Positions 32,860 through 41,544 of a stretch of 64,000 nucleotides of DNA are shown here, piece by piece. The DNA is from Haemophilus sp. CCUG 60358. Its GTDB lineage: Bacteria > Pseudomonadota > Gammaproteobacteria > Enterobacterales > Pasteurellaceae. Within the stretch, counting starts at the first letter, position 1. Every line of letters starts with the position of its first letter. The notes beneath the pieces are model-generated. The model was not told the origin of the DNA, searched no databases, and worked only from the letters and a program-made list of their open reading frames with translations. The DNA is taken from the NCBI RefSeq assembly GCF_001679485.1, contig NZ_LZOZ01000014.1, positions 267,484 through 331,483 of the forward strand. The letters are read 5' to 3'. A program made the position numbers and the translations under genes.

Positions 32860-33717
32860 TTAGTAAAGCAATGAATACAGCAATCGGCGATATTTATTGG
32901 TGATAGGATCTGCATTGCCAATGGCTGATAAAATAGATAAAAACTGTTGTTTCACTTCACCATTTTCTGCAGAAAGATCTTGTTTAAGAATGCTAAATAA
33001 TAAGTCTAATGCTTCTTCGTTTCGATTGGCTTGATGTAGCTGAACTGCCAATTTCAACGCAATTTCAGGCGTTGGATTTTTCGCATAATCTGCTTGTAAT
33101 TGCTGAATTTCTGGTGTATCAGCCGCTTTAATTAAAAGCTCAATCTGCGCTTGTAAGCCATGCCAACGGCTGTCGCGATCCTGAATTGGAATTTGTGCCA
33201 AAATATCCGTCGCTGGCTCCGTTTTCTTCATGGCAATATAGGTTTCCGCATAAAGTAATGCCACATCGCTGTTTTTCTTATCTGAAAGCTCCCAGGCTTC
33301 TTTCAGTAATGGAAGGGCAGAGTCGTAATCTTCCACTTGTAAAAAATCCAAGGCTTTTTGGAATTTTAAATCTTCTTCTTTTGGCAAAATGGCGCTTAAA
33401 CGTTGTAATAAGCTGGTTTCATCTAATGCACCTGGAAACGCATCTAATGCTTGTGCCGCTTTAAAAAGATAAGTTGTAGGCAACGCTTGAATACGAAATT
33501 GTGCAGCAATCATTTGCTCCGTTTCACAATTGACTAAGCCGAGAATAAATTGTCCTTGGTGTTGTTCTGCTACGCGTTGTAATACATTGGCAAAATCAGC
33601 CGATTCTTTATGGCTTGGTGCATAAAAGTTAATGACAAGCGGGGTTTCCACCGAACGTTGCAACGTTTCGGTAAGGTTTTGTTCGTTGAGTTCAACTAAA
33701 AAAGGTAAATCTGCCAT
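32860..33717 (-). CDS. cnoX: Chaperedoxin CnoX (YbbN) without active-site cysteines
   Basis: The 285-residue protein has a thioredoxin domain (1-110) followed by tetratricopeptide-like helices (about 115-285), matching E. coli YbbN/CnoX (VNCETEQMIAAQFRIQALPTTYLF; ADTPEIQQLQ; C-terminal YRRLLYSLLY). CnoX is a holdase that hands clients to GroEL and, after chlorination, protects proteins. E. coli retains SxxC at the redox site; here the aligned residues are HKES, so no redox cysteine remains there. One Cys (in NCETEQ) is kept. Confidence 0.93.
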   Translation of the reverse strand: MADLPFLVELNEQNLTETLQRSVETPLVINFYAPSHKESADFANVLQRVAEQHQGQFILGLVNCETEQMIAAQFRIQALPTTYLFKAAQALDAFPGALDETSLLQRLSAILPKEEDLKFQKALDFLQVEDYDSALPLLKEAWELSDKKNSDVALLYAETYIAMKKTEPATDILAQIPIQDRDSRWHGLQAQIELLIKAADTPEIQQLQADYAKNPTPEIALKLAVQLHQANRNEEALDLLFSILKQDLSAENGEVKQQFLSILSAIGNADPITNKYRRLLYSLLY

Positions 33718-33794
33718 TTTTATTCCTTGATAAATGGAAAATGATGCATGATTTTAACAAAGTGCGGTCAGTTTTAGAAATGTTTTACAGGAAA

Positions 33795-33824
33795 AGAAAA
33801 GGGCAGTGTTAATCTGCCCTTATT
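33795..33824 (-). terminator. Terminator of the purine permease gene
   Basis: AAGGGCAG (33799-33806) and CTGCCCTT (33814-33821) form an 8-bp stem; on the minus strand it is followed by a T-rich run. Confidence 0.7.
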
Positions 33825-33830
33825 TACTAT

Positions 33831-35141
33831 CTATTCTTTTGTTTCTTCCACTTTATCTTCAGGAAGCACGAGATTAAGAATTAAGGCAAGTAATGAGCCT
33901 ACGGTAATGCCTGAACCGAGTACTTCTTTGAAAAAGTGGGGTAATTTATCAAGCAATTCTGGACGAGTCGTCACGGCTAAGCCACAGCCAATGGAAATCG
34001 CGATAATTAAACCATTACGTTTGCTACGTGCCACTTTATCCAACATTTGGATACCTGCAGCGATAATCATCGCGAACATCATTAAGCCTGCACCGCCTAA
34101 TACTGGTAATGGAATTGATACAATTAATGCACCAAATACAGGGAATAAGCCCGCTAGCGCTAGAAGTACACCGGTTAGCGCAACCACGTGACGGCTTGCC
34201 ACGCCCGTTAGTGAAATGACACCAATGTTTTGTGAGAATGAAGAGAATGGTGTGGTGGACATAATGGCAGCTAGGGCAGATCCTAAGCCGTCGGCTAAAA
34301 CTCCACCGCGTAAATGTTTACCGGTTATTTCTGTTTGAGTCGCATTACCCAGTGCTAAGAAGTTACCGCTTGATTCAACGATTGTGACTAAATACGCAAT
34401 GGACATGCCGATAATGCCTGAAATTGGGAAGGCTAAGCCAAAGTGTAGTGGTTGTGGAATTGCGAAAGTTTGCGCTTGTTTTACGCCTTCAAAGCTCACC
34501 CAGCCCATCGCCAAACAAACAATATAACCTGTCATCATCCCAATAACGATCGCAGCAGCGGAGAAAATACCCTTTCCCCATTGAACGAGCGCAACCACGA
34601 TCACCAACACAAAGCTCGCCATTATTAAGTTTTCTGGCGTAGCATAATTCGCATCACCACGTTGACCACCCGCGAACCAGTCAACAGCAACAGGAATCAG
34701 GCTTAAACCGATCATCATAACGACAGTACCAGTCACAATCGGTGGGAACAATTTACGAATATACGGCATAAAGAAACTGCCGATAATCATCACTAGTGAA
34801 CCAACAAGAGAAGCCCCTAAAATACCGGCAATACCATATTCACTAAAACCAATGGCAAGTGCTGCGGCAACGAAAGTAAAACTGGTTCCCATCACACTTG
34901 GTAAACGAATGCCCACAGGTCCTAAGCCTTTACACTGGATAACCGTGACTACACCAGAAATCAAGAGTGCAGCATTTACTAGCGTAATGGTGTCTTCGGT
35001 AGGTAATTTTAAAACGTTACCAATGACCAATGGTACAGCAATAATTCCCCCAAGAGCAGCAAGTAAATGTTGTGCCGCAAGGAGTAAACTCAATCCGAAA
35101 GGTGGTTTGCCTTCCACCGTATAAAGCAGGTTGTTATTCAT
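33831..35141 (-). CDS. Purine/xanthine permease, NCS2 (NAT) family
   Basis: The 436-residue polytopic protein has about 12-14 transmembrane segments. The NAT signature QNIGVISLTG is present and is followed by VASRH. The first-helix QHLLAALGG motif and the TM8 segment with conserved Glu (TIVESSGNFLALG) are typical of xanthine and uric acid permeases (XanP, XanQ, UacT) rather than of the uracil carrier UraA. Proton-coupled purine uptake is inferred. A PurR operator overlies its promoter, which supports a purine substrate. Confidence 0.88.
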   Translation of the reverse strand: MNNNLLYTVEGKPPFGLSLLLAAQHLLAALGGIIAVPLVIGNVLKLPTEDTITLVNAALLISGVVTVIQCKGLGPVGIRLPSVMGTSFTFVAAALAIGFSEYGIAGILGASLVGSLVMIIGSFFMPYIRKLFPPIVTGTVVMMIGLSLIPVAVDWFAGGQRGDANYATPENLIMASFVLVIVVALVQWGKGIFSAAAIVIGMMTGYIVCLAMGWVSFEGVKQAQTFAIPQPLHFGLAFPISGIIGMSIAYLVTIVESSGNFLALGNATQTEITGKHLRGGVLADGLGSALAAIMSTTPFSSFSQNIGVISLTGVASRHVVALTGVLLALAGLFPVFGALIVSIPLPVLGGAGLMMFAMIIAAGIQMLDKVARSKRNGLIIAISIGCGLAVTTRPELLDKLPHFFKEVLGSGITVGSLLALILNLVLPEDKVEETKE

Positions 35142-35171
35142 TTGGTTTCCCTAAGTAAAAAAATTGTGCGA

Positions 35172-35199
35172 ATTATACGTTAATTTTTATTTACCGCAA
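35172..35199 (-). promoter_or_regulatory. Sigma-70 promoter of the purine permease
   Basis: On the minus strand TTGCGG (35194-35199) and TATAAT (35172-35177) are 16 bp apart. The -10 box is perfect. The -35 box lies in the PurR operator, so repressor binding would block polymerase. Confidence 0.8.
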
Positions 35200-35209
35200 A
35201 CGTTTGCGT
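35194..35209. promoter_or_regulatory. PurR operator
   Basis: The 14-bp perfect palindrome CGCAAACGTTTGCG (35195-35208), read as ACGCAAACGTTTGCGG on the minus strand, matches the PurR consensus ACGCAAACGTTTNCNT. It covers the -35 box of the permease promoter. PurR with hypoxanthine or guanine should repress transcription. Confidence 0.88.
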
Positions 35210-35216
35210 AAAGAAA

Positions 35217-35262
35217 ATAAAAAAGTGCGGTTAAAAATTACGTGATTTTCAACCGCACTTGT
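35217..35262 (-). terminator. Terminator built from an inverted pair of uptake signals
   Basis: AAGTGCGGTT (35223-35232) and AACCGCACTT (35251-35260) face each other; on the minus strand a T6 tract follows. It ends the DASS transporter transcript before the permease promoter. Confidence 0.85.
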
Positions 35263-35274
35263 TTGATTTAAAGG

Positions 35275-36672
35275 CTACATCCAGAATAGATAAGCAATGG
35301 TTGCGATAATGACCATACAAGTTAAATCAATAAATTTACCCACGCGGATCATTTCGGATTGTTTAACGAAACCAGTGGAGTACACAATTGCATTCGGTGG
35401 TGTACCAACCGGCATCATAAAGGCACAAGATGCACCTAGGCCGATAATCATCGCAAAGCCAAGTGGTGGCATATTCAGTGCTTGTGCGATGGAAATAAAG
35501 ATTGGGACAAGTAAGGCCGCACTTGCTGTGTTTGACGTAAATTCAGTCAAGCAGACAATAAAGGCTGCAACAATTAATGCCATCACATAGTAGTGTCCGC
35601 CTTCAATGATGAAGACGATACCATCCGACATGATTTTGCTTGCACCAGAATGGGTAAGCACAGAACTTAAGGTTAAGCCGCCACCAAAAAGGAATAACAC
35701 TCCCCATTCCGTATTGTCTTGTACTTCTTTCCAGCTTGTGATACCAGTTACACAAATGATGATTGCAGCCGATAGAGCAACCATACTGTCAAAACTGCCA
35801 ATGGGTTTTGGTAGCCCTAATAATTGAGAAAGAATTGGATTGATGTAACCACCAAAAATCCAAAGAATTGCCACGGTCACAAAGATAGTTAAGGTTAAAA
35901 TACGTTTTTTCGTCATGTGAATTTTGGCAAATTCCGCATCAAAACGAAGGCCAAGTTTGGGTTTAAAAACAAGGTATAACCAACCAATAATTACAGGGAA
36001 TAAAATCAGCATGACTGGAGTGCCATACATTAACCAGTCTGCAAAACCTAGATGAAGTTGAGATGCTGCAATGGCATTCGGTGGGCTACCTACAAGGGTT
36101 CCCATACCACCGATGGTAGCACTATAAGCAATGCCTAATAATACGAATACATAAGTATTGTGATCTTTATTACGGTCTAACTGACTTAAAATAGTCATTG
36201 AAAGTGGAATCATCATTGCAGCAGTAGCGGTATTGCTCATCCACATGGACAAAAATGCTGTTGCGACGAATAAATAGAGTACAGCAACAGATAACCGACC
36301 CCGCGCTAACTGCATGATTTTATTAGCGATCATTTGGTCGATCTTTTGCACATTTAATGCTGTTGCAAGTGCAAAACCACCGAAGAATAAAAAGATAGTT
36401 GGATCTGCAAAGGCTACGAGGGCTTCGCGACTATCAGCTAATCCTAATAGAACAGATAGAATTGGAACGAATAATGCAGTGATGGTTACACTAACTGCTT
36501 CGGTGAGCCATAGAATGGCCACAAATGCGAGTAAAGATAATCCTTTATTCTCAGCAGGGGCAAAAGGAAGTGTATTGAGTAGAATAAAAAAGAGAGCTAC
36601 ATCAGAAAGGAATATAATAGTTTGTTTATTCCATGCTTTTCGTTGAGAGTTTGTGACAGATATTACTTGCAT
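35275..36672 (-). CDS. DASS-family (SLC13) sodium/anion symporter
   Basis: The start at 36672, after AGGAAAAAAT, gives 465 residues; an upstream extension is not supported. The protein is polytopic with an internal repeat: MSNTATAAMMIPL in the first half and TSNTASAALLVPI in the second are the paired SNT motifs that bind Na+ and carboxylate in VcINDY. GTLVGSPPNAIAA and GTPPNAIVYSTGF complete the pairs. It probably imports di- or tricarboxylates (or sulfate); the substrate is not readable. It resembles H. influenzae HI0608. Confidence 0.88.
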   Translation of the reverse strand: MQVISVTNSQRKAWNKQTIIFLSDVALFFILLNTLPFAPAENKGLSLLAFVAILWLTEAVSVTITALFVPILSVLLGLADSREALVAFADPTIFLFFGGFALATALNVQKIDQMIANKIMQLARGRLSVAVLYLFVATAFLSMWMSNTATAAMMIPLSMTILSQLDRNKDHNTYVFVLLGIAYSATIGGMGTLVGSPPNAIAASQLHLGFADWLMYGTPVMLILFPVIIGWLYLVFKPKLGLRFDAEFAKIHMTKKRILTLTIFVTVAILWIFGGYINPILSQLLGLPKPIGSFDSMVALSAAIIICVTGITSWKEVQDNTEWGVLFLFGGGLTLSSVLTHSGASKIMSDGIVFIIEGGHYYVMALIVAAFIVCLTEFTSNTASAALLVPIFISIAQALNMPPLGFAMIIGLGASCAFMMPVGTPPNAIVYSTGFVKQSEMIRVGKFIDLTCMVIIATIAYLFWM

Positions 36673-36760
36673 ATTTTTTCCTATATTTTTAAGGCCGGCG
36701 ATTTTAGCATAACAGGCCTCAGTCAGGAAATAATGCATACTAAAAATTGATTATAATAAA

Positions 36761-36803
36761 AGAAAGTGCAGTCAAAACTGGATGCTTTTTGACCGCACTT
36801 CAT
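36761..36803 (-). terminator. Uptake-signal-like terminator after the glycosylase-like gene
   Basis: AAGTGCAGTCAAAA (36764-36777) and TTTTGACCGCACTT (36787-36800) pair with one mismatch; a T-rich run follows on the minus strand. One arm is a perfect uptake signal and the other is off by one base. Confidence 0.75.
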
Positions 36804-36830
36804 AATTAAATATCAATTTAGTGAGATAAA

Positions 36831-37412
36831 TTAACGAGATAAAATCGCTTTCACTTGTTTTTGTAATGTTGGAACTATCTCTTGTTCAAACCATGGATTT
36901 TTCTTGAGCCAAATTTGGTTGCGTGGAGAAGGGTGAACGAGCGGGAGAAAGTGAGGGAGAAAATCACGGAAATGGTAAACAGTCTCGGTTACATTAAGGT
37001 TATTTTCTGGCAAATAGTATTTTTGTGCATATTGTCCAATGAGAATCGTCAGCTCGATATTTGGTAAATTAGCGAGAATTGCTGGATGCCATTTTTCCGC
37101 AAAATCTTTGCGTGGTGGTAAATCACCCGATTTTCCTTTGCCTGGGTAATAAAAATCCATCGGAATGACAGCAAACATACCTGAATGGTAAAAGGTATCA
37201 CGATCCACACCCAGCCATTCACGTAGGCGATCACCGCTTTTATCATTCCAATATAAACGACTTTCTTGAGCTTTAATTCCTGGGGCTTGTCCGACGATAT
37301 TAATACGAGCTGTCGTTGGTGCAGCAAAAAGCGGTTCAATGCCTTTTTCGGTGAACGATCGATTATCGGGATCTTGCATGATGGATTGAGTGATTTGTAT
37401 AAGTGTTGGCAT
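36831..37412 (-). CDS. Uracil-DNA glycosylase superfamily protein
   Basis: The 193-residue protein has the family motifs GQAPGIKAQES (about 41-51) and HPSPRN (about 160-165) at the expected spacing, with FYYPGKGKSGDLPPR between them. Members remove uracil from DNA or have unknown roles; the catalytic polar residue expected in motif A (Asp/Asn) is not obvious here, so activity is uncertain. It is not the canonical Ung (family 1). AAGGAAG precedes the ATG. Confidence 0.8.
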   Translation of the reverse strand: MPTLIQITQSIMQDPDNRSFTEKGIEPLFAAPTTARINIVGQAPGIKAQESRLYWNDKSGDRLREWLGVDRDTFYHSGMFAVIPMDFYYPGKGKSGDLPPRKDFAEKWHPAILANLPNIELTILIGQYAQKYYLPENNLNVTETVYHFRDFLPHFLPLVHPSPRNQIWLKKNPWFEQEIVPTLQKQVKAILSR

Positions 37413-37431
37413 AGTACTTCCTTATTTATTG

Positions 37432-37466
37432 AAATAAAAATAGCTCACTTTTGATGAGCTATTTTA
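37432..37466 (-). terminator. Terminator of nrdD
   Basis: AAAATAGCTCA (37437-37447) and TGAGCTATTTT (37455-37465) form an 11-bp stem with a 7-base loop; on the minus strand TTTTTATTTC follows. Confidence 0.85.
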
Positions 37467-37486
37467 TCATAATTAATATCGCGACA

Positions 37487-39613
37487 TTATAGGTGTTTTA
37501 CTCGACGTTTTACTTCTTCTTGCTTGCCCGCATTGAATGGACGAGCGTCAGGGCTGCCGAGATAACCACAAACCCGTCGGGTTACGGAGACTTTTGCACT
37601 GTCATGATTACCGCATTTCGGACAGACAAAGCCTTTACTTGTGCAATTAAACTCTCCTGTAAAACCACATTCATAACATTCATCAATTGGCGTATTAGTG
37701 CCGTAATAAGGCACGCGATCGTAGCTATAATCCCATACATCTTCGAGTGCTTTCAGGTTATGTTGAATATTTGGGTATTCGCCATAACAGATAAAGCCGC
37801 CACTCGCTAATTCAGGATAAGGCATTTCAAAGTCTAATTTATCGTATGGATTCACTTTTTTCTCTACATCTAAGTGATAGCTGTTAGTGTAGTAGCCTTT
37901 ATCGGTAACGCCGTCAATGACACCAAATTGTTTGGTATCTAAACGGCAGAAACGATCGCACAAGTTTTCACTTGGTGTGGAATAAAGGCTAAATGCATAA
38001 CCCGTTTCTTTCTGCCATTGTTTTACCGCTTCATTTAAACGACGCACAATCGCGATGCCTTTTTCACGCAGTTGTTCATCGTCAAAAATATGCCCTTTTT
38101 TATACAGTGCATTGATGGTTTCGTGAATACCAATATAGCCTAAAGAAATTGATGCTCGTCCATTTTTGAAAATATCCGCAACATTATCATCGGCTTTTAG
38201 TCGAACGCCGCAAGCGCCTTCCATATAGAGAATTGGCGCGACACGCGCTTTGGTATTTTCTAAGCGCGCAATACGGGTAAGTAAGGCTTTCTTCGCGAGG
38301 GCTAAGCGTTCATCTAAAGTGCGGTAGAATTTTTCTTCATTTCCTTGTGCTTCAAGGGCAATGCGAGGCAGATTCAGACTTACGACGCCTAAATTATTGC
38401 GACCATCATGCACTTCATGCTCGTTTTCTTCATAGGCACCTAAGAAGCTACGACAACCCATTGGGGCTTTGAATGAGCCTGTGACTTTAACCACTTGATC
38501 ATAGTTTAAAATATCTGGATACATGCGTTTTGAAGCGCATTCTAATGCCAGTTTTTTAATGTCATAGTTCGGATCTCGTTCGTTTTGGTTCACACCTTTT
38601 TTAATGGTAAAGACCAGTTTAGGGAAGACCGGTGTTTTATGATTTTTACCCAAGCCACGAATACGGTTTTTCAAGATTGATTGCTGAATTAAACGTTCTT
38701 GCCAACTTGTGCCTAAGCCAAAACCAAAGGTAACAAACGGCGTTTGACCATTGGACGTATGGAGCGTATTAACTTCATATTCAAGGGATTGAAACGCATC
38801 AAAACATTCTTTTTCAATCAACGCTTTTGCATAACCTTCAGCATCCGGAATTTGCCATTGGGCGGCATTTTTCAAATGTTTTTCAAAGCTGAGTTGAACA
38901 TAAGGTGCAAGCACTTCATCAATGCGATTAATGGTTGTACCGCCATAAATATGGCTGGCTACTTGAGCAATAATTTGTGCGGTAACCGCTGTTGCTGTGC
39001 CGATAGATTTCGGTGGTTCAATTTCGGCATTACCCATTTTAAAGCCATGCGAAAGCATGCCTTTTAGATCAACGAGCATGCAGTTAAACATCGGGAAAAA
39101 TGGTGCGTAATCTAAGTCGTGATAGTGGATTTCCCCTTTTTCATGGGCTTCAACGACATCTCTTGGCAGAATATGACGTTTGGCATAATGTTTTGCCACA
39201 ATACCCGCCAGTAAATCACGTTGGGTAGGGATAACTTTCGCATCTTTATTTGCGTTTTCATTAAGCAATTCCACATTGCTTTGCTCAATCAGTCCTTCAA
39301 TTTCTTTGGTTAATTGGCTGCGTTTTTCACGTGCAAGATCACGATCGTGACGATATTCAATATAAGCACGTGCAATTTGTGGATACTTGCTTGTCATTAA
39401 GTGATCTTCAACGATTTTTTGAATCTGGTTGATATCAATTTCATGCTGATAATGACTAAAAATTTCAGTATTAATCTGCTGGCTCAGATCATGGATATAA
39501 ATTTCATCAACAATATTGACCGCACTTGCTGCTTTTTTGATTGCATTAGTAATACGTTGTAGGTCAAACCCAATTCGTGAACCATCACGCTTAATCACGA
39601 AGAAAGCGTTCAT
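37487..39613 (-). CDS. nrdD: Anaerobic ribonucleoside-triphosphate reductase
   Basis: NrdD (708 residues, E. coli 712) makes dNTPs without oxygen. An N-terminal ATP-cone (about 3-95) senses dATP. The C-terminal RRVCGYLGSPDARPF carries the glycyl radical, and CYECG...CPKCG is the zinc site that supports it. ATG 39613 follows CAGGAG. The activase nrdG is 10 kb away. The upstream 200 bases carry NrdR, Fur-like and FNR sites. Confidence 0.98.
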   Translation of the reverse strand: MNAFFVIKRDGSRIGFDLQRITNAIKKAASAVNIVDEIYIHDLSQQINTEIFSHYQHEIDINQIQKIVEDHLMTSKYPQIARAYIEYRHDRDLAREKRSQLTKEIEGLIEQSNVELLNENANKDAKVIPTQRDLLAGIVAKHYAKRHILPRDVVEAHEKGEIHYHDLDYAPFFPMFNCMLVDLKGMLSHGFKMGNAEIEPPKSIGTATAVTAQIIAQVASHIYGGTTINRIDEVLAPYVQLSFEKHLKNAAQWQIPDAEGYAKALIEKECFDAFQSLEYEVNTLHTSNGQTPFVTFGFGLGTSWQERLIQQSILKNRIRGLGKNHKTPVFPKLVFTIKKGVNQNERDPNYDIKKLALECASKRMYPDILNYDQVVKVTGSFKAPMGCRSFLGAYEENEHEVHDGRNNLGVVSLNLPRIALEAQGNEEKFYRTLDERLALAKKALLTRIARLENTKARVAPILYMEGACGVRLKADDNVADIFKNGRASISLGYIGIHETINALYKKGHIFDDEQLREKGIAIVRRLNEAVKQWQKETGYAFSLYSTPSENLCDRFCRLDTKQFGVIDGVTDKGYYTNSYHLDVEKKVNPYDKLDFEMPYPELASGGFICYGEYPNIQHNLKALEDVWDYSYDRVPYYGTNTPIDECYECGFTGEFNCTSKGFVCPKCGNHDSAKVSVTRRVCGYLGSPDARPFNAGKQEEVKRRVKHL

Positions 39614-39651
39614 TTTACGACTCCTGTAAGGTAGCTATGAAAAAATTGAAA

Positions 39652-39699
39652 GCACTATATATAGTTTTACTTAATAGATCAACGCACAATATGTAGTGT
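39652..39699. promoter_or_regulatory. Pair of NrdR boxes
   Basis: GCACTATATATAGTTT (39652-39667) and GCACAATATGTAGTGT (39684-39699) both match acaCwAtATaTwGtgt, and their cores are 32 bp apart (16 bp between boxes, about three turns). This is the standard NrdR pair architecture. The first box overlaps the -10 of a candidate promoter. Confidence 0.9.
39654..39682 (-). promoter_or_regulatory. Promoter candidate 2 of nrdD, within the NrdR boxes
   Basis: On the minus strand TTGATC (39677-39682) and TATAGT (39654-39659) are 17 bp apart. The -10 lies inside the proximal NrdR box, so NrdR would occlude polymerase. Confidence 0.6.
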
Positions 39700-39770
39700 T
39701 ATTTTATGTTTTTTGATGGTTAAAATTGAGTTGAAACCTTGATAAATCTGGAAAGCAAGAGTGTTTTTGT

Positions 39771-39785
39771 TGAGAATTATTCTCA
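39771..39785. promoter_or_regulatory. Fur-box-like palindrome upstream of nrdD
   Basis: TGAGAATTATTCTCA is a perfect 7-1-7 palindrome of the TGAtAATnATTaTCA type, with two symmetric substitutions often seen in Fur sites. It covers the -10 (AATAAT, 39776-39781) of the FNR-type promoter, so iron-loaded Fur could repress it. Confidence 0.6.
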
Positions 39786-39803
39786 AATTATTTTTTAATA
39801 AAT

Positions 39804-39817
39804 TTGACCTGAATCAA
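39804..39817. promoter_or_regulatory. FNR box upstream of nrdD
   Basis: TTGACCTGAATCAA matches TTGAT-N4-ATCAA with one change. Its centre (39810.5) is 41.5 bases before a start near 39769 that would be set by AATAAT (39776-39781), the class II activator geometry. FNR should switch the gene on without oxygen. Confidence 0.75.
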
Positions 39818-39830
39818 GTTTTTTGGCAAT

Positions 39831-39854
39831 AAAAAACGGACGAAAAATCGTCCG
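39831..39854 (-). terminator. Terminator of grpE
   Basis: CGGACGA (39837-39843) and TCGTCCG (39848-39854) pair around AAAA; on the minus strand six T follow. Confidence 0.85.
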
Positions 39855-39877
39855 CTCTTTAAGTCATAGAAAAGAAA

Positions 39878-40447
39878 TTAAGCTGCAACCATTACCATAG
39901 CTGGGCGAATCACACGACCATTTAAGGTATAGCCTTTTTGTAAAACGGTGGTGATTTGGTTGCTTTCAAACCCTTCAGCTGATTGCATAGAGATGGCTTG
40001 GTGGAGATCCGGGTTAAAGGTTTCACCCACTGCACCAACAGGTTCAACACCAAAGCGAGCCACCGTTGAGAGTAACTCTTTTAAGGTTAGTTCCACTCCA
40101 TCGAATAACGCTTTGATGCTTTCATCTTCCTTATTAGCAGGTGTTGAAAGCGCGCGCTCTAAGTTATCAATGGTATTTAAAATGTCTTTTGAAAATTTTT
40201 CTAATGCAAATTTATGCGCTTTTTCAATATCTTGTTCGCTACGGCGACGCATATTGTCAATTTCTGCACGAGTACGAAGCAATAAATCTTGTTCTTTTTT
40301 AGAGGTTTCTTCTACTTGTGCTTTTAATTGTTCTTCAAGCTCTTGTACACGAGCGATAGCTTCTTCTAACGGATCTTCCGTTGAAGTGGTTTCTTGCTGC
40401 ACTTCTTCAACAAGTTCTTCATTTAAGTTTTGTGCTTGTTCTGACAT
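39878..40447 (-). CDS. grpE: Nucleotide exchange factor GrpE
   Basis: The start at 40447 follows GGAGAAAAAG and gives 189 residues. An acidic N-terminus and long coiled coil (about 35-100, [25 protein letters not shown]) are followed by the beta domain ([37 protein letters not shown]) that opens DnaK. No dnaK is adjacent. The upstream minus-strand sequence has CTTGAAT and GCCATTAT, a loose sigma-32 resemblance with short spacing, as well as ordinary TTGAAT and TATATT boxes. Confidence 0.97.
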   Translation of the reverse strand: MSEQAQNLNEELVEEVQQETTSTEDPLEEAIARVQELEEQLKAQVEETSKKEQDLLLRTRAEIDNMRRRSEQDIEKAHKFALEKFSKDILNTIDNLERALSTPANKEDESIKALFDGVELTLKELLSTVARFGVEPVGAVGETFNPDLHQAISMQSAEGFESNQITTVLQKGYTLNGRVIRPAMVMVAA

Positions 40448-40577
40448 CTTTTTCTCCATTTATCAAAAATTAGTGCTATTTTAGCAAAACTGAATTGCTA
40501 TGTAATATAATGGCTAAAATTTTAAATTCAAGTGCGGTCAGAAATCGGTGAGTTTGCACTTGGGAGTAATCATAGTT

Positions 40578-41468
40578 ATGGATGAATTAGTTAAATCATT
40601 TAAAACCATCGCTTTAATGGGAAAACCACGTCGCGATATTAATTTGCAAATGCATAAAAACTTGTATCAATGGCTGAAAGAGCGAGGGTATCAAGTTTTA
40701 GTGGAAAAAGACGTTGGTGAAAAATTTGGTTTACCAGAAGAGGTTTTAGCGACAGTTGAACAAATCGGTGAGAAAGCACAACTTGTGATTGTGATTGGTG
40801 GTGATGGCAATATGCTAGGGCGAGCTCGCATTTTGGCTAAATATCATATTCCAATGATTGGTATTAACCGAGGTAACTTGGGCTTTTTGACTGATATTGA
40901 CCCGAAAAATGCTTATGCACAGCTTGAAGCTTGTTTGGAACGCGGCGAGTTTTTTGTCGAAGAGCGTTTCTTGTTGGAAGCAAAAATTGAACGCAATGGC
41001 GAAATTATTTCTAGCGGTAATGCTGTAAATGAGGCGGTGATTCACCCGGCTAAAATTGCGCACATGATTGATTTCCATGTTTATATCAATGATAAATTTG
41101 CCTTTTCTCAACGTTCAGATGGCTTGATTGTTTCCACTCCAACAGGTTCAACGGCTTATTCGCTTTCCGCTGGTGGCCCGATTTTAACGCCAAATTTAAA
41201 TGCGATTGCTCTTGTGCCGATGTTCCCACACACACTTTCTTCTCGACCATTAGTAATTGATGGAGACAGTAAAATTTCAATTCGCTTTGCAGAACATAAC
41301 ACTTCACAGTTGGAATTAGGCTGTGATAGTCAAATTGCACTCGATTTTTGCCCAGATGATGTGGTGCATATTGAAAAAAGCCCGCATAAATTGCGTTTAT
41401 TACACCTGAAAAATTATAATTATTACAATGTATTAAGCACAAAATTAGGCTGGCTTAAAAATTTCTAA
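40578..41468 (+). CDS. nadK: NAD kinase
   Basis: The start at 40578 gives 296 residues (MDELVKSF); a 10-codon extension lacks a ribosome site. GGDGN in [12 protein letters not shown] is the catalytic motif, and NEAVIHPAK plus [14 protein letters not shown] bind NAD. It makes NADP+ from NAD+ with ATP or polyphosphate. A TATAAT at 40506-40511 may be its -10 box, though no strong -35 is seen. recN follows. Confidence 0.97.
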   Translation: MDELVKSFKTIALMGKPRRDINLQMHKNLYQWLKERGYQVLVEKDVGEKFGLPEEVLATVEQIGEKAQLVIVIGGDGNMLGRARILAKYHIPMIGINRGNLGFLTDIDPKNAYAQLEACLERGEFFVEERFLLEAKIERNGEIISSGNAVNEAVIHPAKIAHMIDFHVYINDKFAFSQRSDGLIVSTPTGSTAYSLSAGGPILTPNLNAIALVPMFPHTLSSRPLVIDGDSKISIRFAEHNTSQLELGCDSQIALDFCPDDVVHIEKSPHKLRLLHLKNYNYYNVLSTKLGWLKNF

Positions 41469-41490
41469 TCCAAAAAGTTAAAAATCTCTT

Positions 41491-41510
41491 TACTGTATAT
41501 TATATCAGTT
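41491..41510 (+). promoter_or_regulatory. LexA (SOS) box upstream of recN
   Basis: TACTGTATATTATATCAGTT matches the 20-base SOS consensus TACTGTATATATATACAGTA apart from the right half. It overlaps the promoter (TTTACT 41489-41494, TATAAT 41510-41515). A further right-half ATATACAGT (41522-41530) lies just downstream. Its position mirrors that of E. coli recN, which has two boxes. Confidence 0.8.
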
Positions 41511-41544
41511 ATAATATATGGATATACAGTTAAGGAGATTTTTT

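Noticed and set aside
39948..40484. 178-residue plus-strand frame opposite grpE
   Set aside because: It is a shadow of the conserved grpE reading frame, Ser/Cys-rich and without any recognisable domain.
40448..40577. Sigma-32 heat-shock promoter for grpE
   Set aside because: CTTGAAT and GCCATTAT resemble the elements, but the spacing is short and a standard sigma-70 reading of the same bases is equally good.
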